Part shown: positions 7,820 through 15,070 of the stretch, piece by piece
How positions within the stretch are numbered: the stretch's first letter is position 1
How the letters are laid out: every line of letters starts with the position of its first letter
NCBI GenBank assembly: GCA_002420085.1
Contig: DIHI01000106.1
Span: 10,774-29,730, forward strand
Length of the DNA: 18,957 nucleotides
Source: Lysobacterales bacterium UBA5700
GTDB lineage: Bacteria; Pseudomonadota; Gammaproteobacteria; Xanthomonadales; Xanthomonadaceae
Reading direction: 5' to 3'
Translations under genes and position numbers: made by a program
The notes under the pieces: model-generated
What the model was told of the DNA's origin: nothing
The model's database searches: none
Seen by the model: the letters and a program-made list of their open reading frames with translations, nothing else

Positions 7820-9016
7820 TCAGATGGCCAGATCGTTGACACTGGTGATCGCCAGGATCACCCCCAGGATGATGACGCCGATCAGACCACCGATCACCAG
7901 GATGGCGATCGGCTCGATCAGGATCAGCACCCGCTTCATGCGGTCACGACCGGACCGCTCGTACAGCCGGGCCAGCGACTCCAGCATCGGCGCCAGCTTG
8001 CCCGAACGCTCCCCGACCCGAACCAGGTTGTAGCCGGTCGCGGTCAGGGCATCGTGATCCTCCAGGGCATCGGCCAGGCTGCCGCCACCGCGAACCGCCC
8101 TGGCAACCTCGCCCATGCGCGCCCGCCGATGCGGCAACTGCATCCCGGCCCGCGCCAGTTCGAGCGCTTGCAGCAGGGGCACCCGATTGCCGAGCAAAGC
8201 ACCCAGCACCTTGGCCCAGCGCGCGGTATCGGATTCGACCAGCCAGGCACCGATCACCGGCAGTCGCGCCAGCCGATCGACCAGCGCCGCCCGAGCCTCG
8301 CGATCACGCAGCCAGAGCACCAGCCCGGTCGCCGCTGCCGCTGCCGCCAGCAGCGCCCACAGCCCGTTGCGACTGGTCCACATGCCGAGACCGAGCACCG
8401 CCCAGGCCAGGAATGGCAGATCCTCGGCGCGCTCCAGCAACGAAGCAAACTTCGGCACCACGTACAGGAACATCAGGGCGACCGCCCCGGTCCCGGCCAG
8501 CACCAGGACCGAGGGATAGATCAGGGCATTGCGCATCTCGGTGCGCAAGCCGTGCTCGTACTCCATCTGACTGCCAGCATCGGCCAGCGCCCGCCCGAGT
8601 TCGCCGGTCACCTCGCCGGCCCGTGCCAACTGCATGACGTACTCCGGCAGGGGCAGACCAGCCGCCGCCAGCGCGGCCGAGAATCCCTGGCCGCGTTGAA
8701 GCTGCCGCGACATGCCGGAAAATGCCTCGACGATCCTCGGGTGATGCACCGATTCGGCCTGGGCGGCCACCGCCTCGGCGACGCTGACCCCGGAATTCAA
8801 CAACGTCGCCAGCTCCTGCACGGCCAGGATCAGATCGGTCTCGGTCAGGCGACCACGCCGCTGCACCTTGCCATCGCCATCACCGAGCCGCAGATCGACC
8901 ACGGTCAGGCCACGGCGCTCCAGGGCTCGGGCCGCACCGCGCTCGCTGTCGGCGCGCAGTGCGCCAGTGAAGGCGATGCCTTCGGCGTTCAGGGCTTCGT
9001 AACGGAACTTCGGCAT
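7820..9016 (-). CDS. gspF: Type II secretion inner-membrane platform protein GspF
   Basis: A 398-residue polytopic platform protein. The N-terminal part begins MPKFRYEALNAEG, the standard GspF opening. Two T2SF repeats follow (about 66-190 and 265-390). Each ends in a membrane helix, with a third helix between them (about 168-187, 218-238, 364-391). Hallmarks are LARAGEVTGELG in the first repeat and LVRVGERSGKLAPML in the second. Length and topology are normal for the family. No clear Shine-Dalgarno precedes ATG 9016, and a 106-bp gap without an obvious element separates it from gspE. GspF is thought to couple the ATPase to pseudopilus assembly. Confidence 0.97.
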   Translation of the reverse strand: MPKFRYEALNAEGIAFTGALRADSERGAARALERRGLTVVDLRLGDGDGKVQRRGRLTETDLILAVQELATLLNSGVSVAEAVAAQAESVHHPRIVEAFSGMSRQLQRGQGFSAALAAAGLPLPEYVMQLARAGEVTGELGRALADAGSQMEYEHGLRTEMRNALIYPSVLVLAGTGAVALMFLYVVPKFASLLERAEDLPFLAWAVLGLGMWTSRNGLWALLAAAAAATGLVLWLRDREARAALVDRLARLPVIGAWLVESDTARWAKVLGALLGNRVPLLQALELARAGMQLPHRRARMGEVARAVRGGGSLADALEDHDALTATGYNLVRVGERSGKLAPMLESLARLYERSGRDRMKRVLILIEPIAILVIGGLIGVIILGVILAITSVNDLAI

Positions 9017-9122
9017 GGCGATATGCTAGCAGTCTGTCGGACCTTGCCCGGCACCAACCGCGACCGACCTGCGGGCATGCGCACCGACGCCCCAGGCCAC
9101 CGACGGCTCAGCCACCGGCGGA

Positions 9123-10820
9123 TCAGGCGCCGGTGACCCGCAGAACTTCCTCGGCCGTGGTCAGCCCCTGCCACGCCTTGAGCAGGCCATCGTCACGCAG
9201 GAATCGATGACCCTCCTCGCGGGCCTGCGCCTTCATGCGGTTGACGCTGGCGCCAGACACGATCAACTGCTGCATCGCCTCCGAAACCGGGATCATCTCG
9301 TAGATGCCAAGCCGACCGCGATAGCCGGTGTGCAGACACTTCGGACAGCCGACCGCCTCCATCCAACGGGCCGGCGTCCCGCCCAGTACCCTGCGCGCGA
9401 ACGGCTCGGCCTCATCCGCCAGCGCCGTCGGCACGTGGCCCGGACGCGCGCACTCGCACAACCGCCGGACCAGACGCTGGGCCTGCACCGCCCGGATCGG
9501 AGTCGCCACCAGGAACGGCTCCAGCCCCATGTCGATCAATCGGGTGAAAGCGCTGATCGCATCATTGGTGTGCAGGGTCGAGAGCACCAGATGGCCGGTC
9601 AACGCCGCCTGGACAGCGATCTCGGCGGTCTCCAGATCGCGGACCTCGCCGATCATGACCACGTCCGGATCCTGGCGCAGAATCGAGCGCAAGGCATTGG
9701 CGAAGGTCAGACCGATCTCGCTGTGTACCTGAATCTGGGTGATGCCCGGCAACTGGAACTCGACCGGATCCTCGACCGTGATGATCTTCTTGAGGCCATC
9801 ATTGGTCGCCGCCAGCGCCGCGTAGAGGGTGGTCGACTTACCCGAGCCGGTCGGACCGGTGACCAGCACGATGCCGTTCGCCTCGGCCATCCAGGCACGC
9901 ATCATCGCCAGGTGATCGGCCTCGAAGCCGAGCCGATCCAAGCCAAGTTCGCGGCGTTCCTTGGGCAACAATCGCAGGACGATCGATTCGCCATGCACCC
10001 CGGGCAGCGCCGACGCGCGAATATCCATTTCCTGGCCGCCGACCCGGACTGACAGGCGACCGTCCTGGGGCAGACGCCGCTCGGCGATGTCCATGCCGGA
10101 AATCAGCTTGATTCGCGACGCCACCGCATCGAAGCGTTGGCGCGGCAGGCGCAGTCGGGCATGCAGCACACCGTCGATCCGGAAGCGCACCACGAACTCG
10201 CGCTCCTCGGGCTCCAGATGGATGTCCGATGCCCGCTGCTCGACCGCCTGGGCCAGCAGATTGCTGACCAGTTCAACCACCGGCGCCTCCTCGGCCATCT
10301 CGCGCAGATGCCGGGCATCTCCGTCCTCACCACCCTGCCCGACAATATGACGCGCCAGGGCATCGAGCATGCGATCGAGATCCTGACTTCGACACAGCGC
10401 AAAACGCAGCCGCCGGCTGCCATGAACATGCGCCAGCGCCTCGCGCAGTCCCGGCGCCAGCGGATCCCGTGCCGCACACCAGACACCGCCCTCGCCGTCC
10501 GGCCAGACCAGCACCTGCTGATCCAGCAACCAGTCCAGACCGACCGGGGTATCGCCCGCCAGCAGCCGGATCGCATCCTCGTCCGGCATCGCCAGATCGG
10601 CACTGCCGAGGACCGGCAGATCGAGCTGCCGTGCCAGCGTCTCCAACAAATTGTCCTCACTGAGCGCACCGATCCGCATCAGCACACTGCCCAGGCGACC
10701 ACCGATCCGCGCCTGCAACGCCAGCGCCCGCTCCAGATCGGCCTCACCGATCAGCCCGGCAGCGATCAGCAGATCGCCCAACCGTTGTGGTGTCGGCGCA
10801 TGCAGCGGCTCAGACGACAT
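9123..10820 (-). CDS. gspE: Type II secretion assembly ATPase GspE
   Basis: A 565-residue cytoplasmic hexameric ATPase that drives pseudopilus assembly. Residues 10-75 form a MshEN/T2SSE N-terminal domain. The Walker A motif GPTGSGKST is at 322-330, an Asp-box region around 350-356, Walker B around 385-395 (DVVMIGEVRD) and the His box HLVLSTLHTND at 410-420. The zinc-binding cysteines are Cys455, Cys457, Cys492 and Cys495. The first pair is CxC (LCEC) instead of the usual CxxC. The ATG at 10820 has GAGGGGA 7 nt upstream and lies 11 bp inside the end of the upstream permease gene. A TTG two codons earlier was rejected. It is the first gene of the T2SS block. Confidence 0.97.
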   Translation of the reverse strand: MSSEPLHAPTPQRLGDLLIAAGLIGEADLERALALQARIGGRLGSVLMRIGALSEDNLLETLARQLDLPVLGSADLAMPDEDAIRLLAGDTPVGLDWLLDQQVLVWPDGEGGVWCAARDPLAPGLREALAHVHGSRRLRFALCRSQDLDRMLDALARHIVGQGGEDGDARHLREMAEEAPVVELVSNLLAQAVEQRASDIHLEPEEREFVVRFRIDGVLHARLRLPRQRFDAVASRIKLISGMDIAERRLPQDGRLSVRVGGQEMDIRASALPGVHGESIVLRLLPKERRELGLDRLGFEADHLAMMRAWMAEANGIVLVTGPTGSGKSTTLYAALAATNDGLKKIITVEDPVEFQLPGITQIQVHSEIGLTFANALRSILRQDPDVVMIGEVRDLETAEIAVQAALTGHLVLSTLHTNDAISAFTRLIDMGLEPFLVATPIRAVQAQRLVRRLCECARPGHVPTALADEAEPFARRVLGGTPARWMEAVGCPKCLHTGYRGRLGIYEMIPVSEAMQQLIVSGASVNRMKAQAREEGHRFLRDDGLLKAWQGLTTAEEVLRVTGA

Positions 10821-11640
10821 CGGCAAATCCCCTCTTCAACATGACGAACAGCGATAGCCCCAACACGTGTACCAGCAGGGCCGCCCCGGCGTAGCCGGCC
10901 CACAGGCCCCAGTCCGGCCACAGCCCGGCAAACACCGCATCACGGGTCTGCTCGACCACCACCGTCACCGGATTGATGACCAACCAGCTTGCCAGCGGCT
11001 CGGGCAGGGTCTGCCGGGCGTAGAACACTGGCGCCAGGAACATCGCCACCGTGGTCAGCGGCGCCACTGCCTGACCGAGGTCACGCAGATACACCCCGAA
11101 CGCCGCCAACGTCCAACTCAGACCGAGCAACAGCACCGCATAGGGCAACAGGATCACCGGCAGCGCCAGTTGCGCCCAGGCGAACCCCGCTCCCCAGAAA
11201 CCATTGACCACGACCAGCAGGGTCAATCCTGCGACCATGTGGACCAGGGCCACCAGCAGATCGACCCAGGCCAGGGTTTCCAACGGAAAGACCACCTTCT
11301 TGACGTAGTTGGGCTGGTTGACGATCGTGGTCGGTGCCTTGACCAGGGTCTCGGCCAACAGACCGTGGACCAGCAGACCTGCCATCAGCATCAGCGCAAA
11401 CTGCCCGAGCCCGCCAGCCTGATCGGCCTGCGGCCAGCGTGCCTTGAACACCACACCGAACACCAGGGTGTACACCGCCAGCATCAGCACCGGCGTCAGG
11501 ACTGGCCACAACAGCCCGAGCAGCGAACCGCGATAGCGGCCCGCCAGATCCCGCTGGACCAGGGCCATGATCAGCGCACGATGGCGCCAGGGCTGAATCA
11601 AGGCCAACCGCACCGATGCCTTCACGGAGAATCGCTCCAC
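10810..11640 (-). CDS. ABC-2 type polysaccharide export permease (Wzm/TagG family)
   Basis: A 276-residue inner-membrane permease of the O-antigen/teichoic acid exporter family. Family signatures are RDLAGRYRGSLLGLLWPVLTP (residues 30-50), PNYVKKVVFPLETLAW (110-125), FGVYLRDLGQ (181-190) and a C-terminus ending LKRGFADVV. There are about six membrane segments (45-65, 82-100, 127-147, 158-180, 192-208, 246-267). The start is GTG at 11640, or possibly GTG 11625, which has GGAG 9 nt upstream. Its stop overlaps the gspE start, so it is translationally linked to the T2SS operon. No ATPase gene follows directly, unlike most wzm genes; the likely partner is the truncated gene at 1-167, beyond gspD. 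It probably exports a lipid-linked glycan with that ATPase. Confidence 0.9.
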   Translation of the reverse strand: MERFSVKASVRLALIQPWRHRALIMALVQRDLAGRYRGSLLGLLWPVLTPVLMLAVYTLVFGVVFKARWPQADQAGGLGQFALMLMAGLLVHGLLAETLVKAPTTIVNQPNYVKKVVFPLETLAWVDLLVALVHMVAGLTLLVVVNGFWGAGFAWAQLALPVILLPYAVLLLGLSWTLAAFGVYLRDLGQAVAPLTTVAMFLAPVFYARQTLPEPLASWLVINPVTVVVEQTRDAVFAGLWPDWGLWAGYAGAALLVHVLGLSLFVMLKRGFADVV

Positions 11641-11881
11641 ACCGCCATCCAGATACCGTCCACGTCAGACAAACCTTGCCATCGTACCGCAGGCGACCGC
11701 CGGCATCCCGGACCGCACTGCCCCGCAGCCGTTCCCGGCAGGAAGCCACACGCGCTCCCGATTGCCCCGCTCGTCGTCGAAGTCGGCCGGCAAGCGCGAA
11801 CCCGGTCACGGTTGCTGGCAATTTGGGCGATCCAGGCGCTTTTTGGCAGCCCGCCATCCGCTCCCCGTCCCTCACGAAGGA
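11641..11881. other. Divergent intergenic region, promoter side of the wzm-gsp operon
   Basis: About 240 bp upstream of the permease start and of the plus-strand promoter. I searched the minus strand for a -35/-10 pair. TACGAT (complement of 11681-11686) and TATCTG (complement of 11652-11657) are possible -10 boxes, but neither has a convincing -35 at normal spacing. Open frames that cross it are GC-driven shadows. It must hold the promoter of the wzm-gspE-D-wzt unit unless transcription starts under an activator. Confidence 0.4.
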
Positions 11882-11910
11882 TTGACGCGCCGATTTGGGT
11901 GGGCTATGTT
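11882..11910 (+). promoter_or_regulatory. Sigma70-like promoter for the exported protein gene
   Basis: TTGACG at 11882-11887 (5 of 6 to the -35 consensus) and TATGTT at 11905-11910 (4 of 6 to the -10) are separated by exactly 17 bp. Transcription would start near 11917, leaving a leader of about 180 nt before the ATG at 12097. A weaker alternative is TTCGCA (12041-12046) with TACAAC (12063-12068) at 16-bp spacing, and a lone TACAAT is at 11964-11969. Confidence 0.5.
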
Positions 11911-12096
11911 GCCCCTCGCGAGGCTTGCCGTCCTGGGGCTCGGCGGAGCCGTATTTCTGCAGGTACAATCCCCCCAGGACAACCGGTCGCCCGAAGCTTG
12001 CCTTCTGGTACCGGGTAAGAGCGGTGCTTCCGGTCCAGGCTTCGCACCCCGAAACGCTAGCGTACAACCTAGTCAAAACTAAGGAGTTTGTTCGAC
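11911..12096 (+). promoter_or_regulatory. Long structured 5' leader of the exported protein gene
   Basis: The leader contains a perfect 9-bp inverted repeat, GTCCTGGGG (11930-11938) with CCCCAGGAC (11972-11980), and a nested alternative GGCTC/GAGCC hairpin (11937-11941/11946-11950) that cannot form fully at the same time. ACCGG/CCGGT (12010-12014/12030-12034) encloses a small AGC/GCT stem, and there is an 8-bp palindrome CGCTAGCG (12055-12062). A stem formed by CCTAGT (12068-12073) and ACTAAGG (12078-12084, one bulge) reaches into the AAGGAG ribosome site at 12081-12086. That Shine-Dalgarno is strong, but its spacing to the ATG is long (10 nt). Possible roles are message stability or translational control. 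It matches no riboswitch class I recognise. Confidence 0.35.
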
Positions 12097-13566
12097 ATGT
12101 CGAATCTCAAGCGCAATACCCTCGCCCTCGCGGTCGCAGCCGGCATGTTCCTGCCGCTGAGCGCGATGGCTTTCGATATCACCACCGACGGCAACAATAC
12201 CGGTGAAGTGATCGCCTCGCAGAACGGCTCGACCATCACCATGACCGAGGTCGTCGAACTCAATGCCGACGGCATCACCGACAACCTGATCGGCCGTACC
12301 ACCGGCTTCGGCGTCCGCCTCCTGGTGCCCTCCAGCGTCACCGTGGTCAGCGCCACCATCGCCGATGGCACCATCGACCTGGTTCCGGATAGCGACGCCG
12401 ACCCGTCCAATGACTGGACCGCCAGCGCCGGCATCTTCAGCGGCAACGCCGCCGTGTGGAACATCCAGCCGTCCGGCGCCAATGCCACCATCAATGCCGG
12501 CACCATCCTCAACATCCAGGCCCTGACCCTGTCCGGCGTTCCGCTCACCGGCACGGTGGTCGGCACCGTCCAACTGTTCGACCCGAACACCAACCAGGTC
12601 ATCGCCTCGGCCAATGTCAACCTGATCAGCCGTGCCAACGGCGTCACCCTGACCTGCGATACCGGCGACGGCGACACCGACAAGAAGATCGACGTCGGCT
12701 CCGATCCCAACCAGGCTCCGAAGGTCCAGTTCACCCCGGTCGGTGCCCTGGGCGCCATCGGCAGCAGCCTCAACGGCAACGGTGAGACCTACTTCAACGC
12801 CGGCAGCGTCAACATCGCCATCAATCCGGGCGTGACCTTCTCGTTCCTGCCGGGCGATCTCATCAACCTGAGCCTGTCGGGCGACTTCGATCCGGCCTTC
12901 CTGGCGGCCAACGGCGGCGCGGTGTTCCTGTCGTCCGACCCGTTCTGCGGTGCGGCTGACATCGCCAGCAGCACGATCAATGCCGCCGGCACGGTCGCAA
13001 CCTTCACCGCCATCGATCCGAACGTCGTGTCCAGCGCCTTCGTGTGCCTGACCTCCGACGGTGCCACCCAGATCGATGCCAGCTCGCTGACCGTCAATGG
13101 CAACTTCACCCGCGGCATGGACGTGACCAACTTCCCGTCCTGCCAGGTGCTGCCGCTGATGTTCAACGGCTCGGTGGTCAAGGTGTTCACCTTCAACCCG
13201 GCGGGCAACACGCTGGCGCAGAGCTTCCTGCGCGTCAGCAACTGGGGCACCACCGGCGGCCTGGTCACCATCGAAGGCTACGATGACGGTGGCAATCCGG
13301 GTGATTCCAACATCACCTTCATCCTGCCGGCCGGCGAAACCCTGCAACTGAACTCCAACGACCTCGAAAGCGGCAATGCTGCCAAGGGTCTGTCGGGCGC
13401 GTTCGGTGATGGCCTCGGCCGCTGGCGCATGGTTCTGACCGGCGAGTTCGACAACATGCGGGTCAGCAGCCTCAACCGCAACAACAACACCGGCACTGTC
13501 ACCAACCTGACCGACGCCGACAGCAATGGCGAGCAGGCGCTCGACGATAATGGGATCGTTTTTTGA
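12097..13566 (+). CDS. Exported surface-type protein with Sec signal peptide; candidate T2SS substrate
   Basis: 489 residues. The signal peptide has a basic start (KR at 5-6), a hydrophobic core (9-20) and an AMA cleavage site after residue 25. The mature chain is rich in Asn, Thr, Gly, Ser, Ala and Asp and poor in Lys, as in secreted beta-rich proteins, with no enzyme motif that I can see. Four cysteines (187, 284, 317, 349) could make two disulfides. An acidic run at 188-195 (DTGDGDTD) and an EF-hand-like loop at 473-484 (D, D, N, G, D at positions 1, 3, 5, 6, 12) suggest calcium binding. Residues about 360-470 resemble a C-terminal domain I recall from secreted gammaproteobacterial proteins (SFLRVSN, LQLNSNDLESGN, GDGLGRWRMVL). 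A strong ribosome site, a sigma70-like promoter and a strong terminator point to high expression. It is monocistronic and divergent from the wzm-gsp operon. A TTG at 12088 was rejected in favour of the ATG. S-layer subunit, adhesin and matrix protein are all possible. Confidence 0.88.
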   Translation: MSNLKRNTLALAVAAGMFLPLSAMAFDITTDGNNTGEVIASQNGSTITMTEVVELNADGITDNLIGRTTGFGVRLLVPSSVTVVSATIADGTIDLVPDSDADPSNDWTASAGIFSGNAAVWNIQPSGANATINAGTILNIQALTLSGVPLTGTVVGTVQLFDPNTNQVIASANVNLISRANGVTLTCDTGDGDTDKKIDVGSDPNQAPKVQFTPVGALGAIGSSLNGNGETYFNAGSVNIAINPGVTFSFLPGDLINLSLSGDFDPAFLAANGGAVFLSSDPFCGAADIASSTINAAGTVATFTAIDPNVVSSAFVCLTSDGATQIDASSLTVNGNFTRGMDVTNFPSCQVLPLMFNGSVVKVFTFNPAGNTLAQSFLRVSNWGTTGGLVTIEGYDDGGNPGDSNITFILPAGETLQLNSNDLESGNAAKGLSGAFGDGLGRWRMVLTGEFDNMRVSSLNRNNNTGTVTNLTDADSNGEQALDDNGIVF

Positions 13567-13600
13567 TGCAGTAAATGCGACTTCGTTGACCTGAAATCGA

Positions 13601-13634
13601 ACGGGCGTCCTGTGCTGCACAGGGCGCCCGTTTT
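13601..13634 (+). terminator. Strong rho-independent terminator
   Basis: A 14-bp stem (13601-13614 with 13618-13631, one G-U pair) closed by a CTG loop and followed by TTTT, starting 34 bp after the stop codon of the exported protein gene. The stem is GC-rich (ACGGGCG...CGCCCGT). It is the clearest intrinsic terminator in the window and insulates the gene from the convergent operon. Confidence 0.92.
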
Positions 13635-14017
13635 CATCTGCGCATCCGATCCGGATTCAATACGGCCAGCACCCGACCAGACACCTGATCGTCGAGATAT
13701 GGCGCACCCATTTCACGGCAGTCGCAAGCACATCAAGCCAGAACCCGCATCGCCCAAATCATGGCTCATTTCGCACGCTCAAAGCCACTGCAACGGGCTT
13801 CGAGAACCGCTCACCGATCTGCAACTGAGGTTCGGCACCAGCCAGGAATAACACTACGGTTGTCGACCACTGGCCAGAGCCGCTGAACCGGACCACTGGG
13901 CCGAATGATAGCCAACCCGGAGAGTCCCGACCGCCTCCATGCTCGGCGCATCCACACACGGAACGTCGACAAGCAATGACGCATGAAGCGTTCAGACCCG
14001 CCCCTTGCACTCAAGCC
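13635..14017. other. Convergent intergenic region without a supported gene
   Basis: About 380 bp between two converging 3' ends. Small frames on both strands (for example 13612-13851 + and 13759-14010 -) have no ribosome site, no recognisable domain and unlikely composition, so I do not call them. A weak ACGC-ATGAA-GCGT hairpin lies near 13979-13991, but without a T-run. No clear terminator is visible for the minus-strand operon that ends at 14018, and I see no repeats or attachment site. Confidence 0.6.
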
Positions 14018-15070
14018 TCAATCGACAATCACAAAATCGCCGACATAGACTGACTCCTGCGTGATAGGATCAAATATCCGGAGCGGCAAGCGCCCCGGTG
14101 AGTTCAACAGATGCGGATTGATCAATTTGGCACTTATGACACTTCCACCAACGGTGGCTTCAAGCCGTTGATCGCCGAGCGTCACCATGGTGTCTTGCGG
14201 AGCGCAGAACGTGCTGACCCATAAAACCGACGCACCATCCACACCGACGTTGAAGGGCTTTCCAACCCGGGTCGAACGCGGCCCCCAATCGTCAACCGCA
14301 CTGAACACGCTCGACGCAATGCCCATGCCCGATTTCGAGCGGCCGGGCGCATCCCTGACCACACATGTCCCAACGTACTGACGAACGCCCTGAAACGGGT
14401 CATACAATTCGATCGAGTAGCGACCTGCCTCAGCCATAATGGATCGGTCTTTCTCCGGATCGATACGCGCCGACAGGGTGTTATTTCCAAGGGCGACAGG
14501 GGTCACGACCCCATCGATCAGGAGGGCGATTCCACTGGGAGCTTCACCCTCGAACGCGACCCAGATACCGGGCGATCCAGATCGCTGTATTCCAGTACGA
14601 TTATCGATGCAGATGGACCGTGGTCCCCACTCACGAATCTCAAGAATATCGGCCACCCTTGCCGAGGCTGGATCCTGTGCTGGCGAAGCGTGTGATGATT
14701 CACTTTTTTGATGGACCCACGCCGAAAGAATCAGCAGATCATATTCAAATTCCGACACCCTCCATCCATCGATTTCCACATGCCGCTGTTCAAGGTAATC
14801 GGAAGCAACGATCATCCGGATCGCGTCGGCCAAGGTTTCTTGCGCAAACGGTGGCTGTTCAAGCCGTCTCAACAAACGCCTCCGAATGGCCCCGACATCA
14901 TGGCTGTGGAGTGAAGAATGCGCCTGGAAACCTCGCAACCGACGTGCGAGCGCGTCCAACTCGTGCGCTCGCCCATCACGGTGAAAACGTCCAGACGCCT
15001 GGGCCAAGCCAGGCATGACCATGGAAACGGTCGTGGCGATCGCCGTTCGCAAGAGCTGCCGTCTGTTCAT
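14018..15070 (-). CDS. Twin-arginine-signal protein with two WGPRS beta domains, partner of the GMC oxidoreductase
   Basis: 350 residues. The N-terminus MNRRQLLRTAIATT with a hydrophobic stretch and an AQA cleavage site (residue 25) looks like a Tat signal. A helical segment (about 35-120, with LARRLRGF, FAQETLADAIRMIVASDYLE and FEYDLLILSAWV) faintly recalls the small subunits of FAD-linked sugar dehydrogenases such as gluconate 2-dehydrogenase subunit 3. The rest is a tandem repeat of a beta domain at about 141-240 and 254-350. Each copy has (E/D)WGPRS near its start, an aromatic W(V) strand, YDP/FDP and YVG near its end. The ATG overlaps the stop of the GMC gene (ATGA), so the two are coupled. 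I infer that it carries the cofactor-loaded oxidoreductase out through Tat or docks it on a substrate or the envelope. I know no name for it. Its base composition is clearly lower in GC than the gsp genes. Confidence 0.8.
   Translation of the reverse strand: MNRRQLLRTAIATTVSMVMPGLAQASGRFHRDGRAHELDALARRLRGFQAHSSLHSHDVGAIRRRLLRRLEQPPFAQETLADAIRMIVASDYLEQRHVEIDGWRVSEFEYDLLILSAWVHQKSESSHASPAQDPASARVADILEIREWGPRSICIDNRTGIQRSGSPGIWVAFEGEAPSGIALLIDGVVTPVALGNNTLSARIDPEKDRSIMAEAGRYSIELYDPFQGVRQYVGTCVVRDAPGRSKSGMGIASSVFSAVDDWGPRSTRVGKPFNVGVDGASVLWVSTFCAPQDTMVTLGDQRLEATVGGSVISAKLINPHLLNSPGRLPLRIFDPITQESVYVGDFVIVD

Noticed and set aside
8054..9136. 360-residue plus-strand frame antisense to gspF
   Set aside because: Gln/His/Arg-rich shadow with no recognisable domain; gspF is certain.
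11081..12076. 331-residue minus-strand frame upstream of and overlapping the permease in another frame
   Set aside because: It crosses the divergent promoter region and overlaps the permease out of frame. Its composition is Gly/Arg-rich shadow and no motif is present.
11911..12096. Cyclic di-GMP (GEMM) or other known riboswitch in the leader
   Set aside because: The conserved GEMM core pattern could not be matched. Only generic stems were found.
12079..13620. 513-residue minus-strand open frame covering the exported protein gene almost exactly
   Set aside because: It has an Arg/Gly/Val/Asp-rich pseudo-repetitive composition and no signal or motif. The plus-strand gene has a promoter, Shine-Dalgarno, signal peptide and terminator.
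13612..14010. Small frames of 67-83 residues on both strands in the convergent spacer
   Set aside because: No ribosome sites and no hydrophobic or domain pattern. One of them starts inside the terminator stem.
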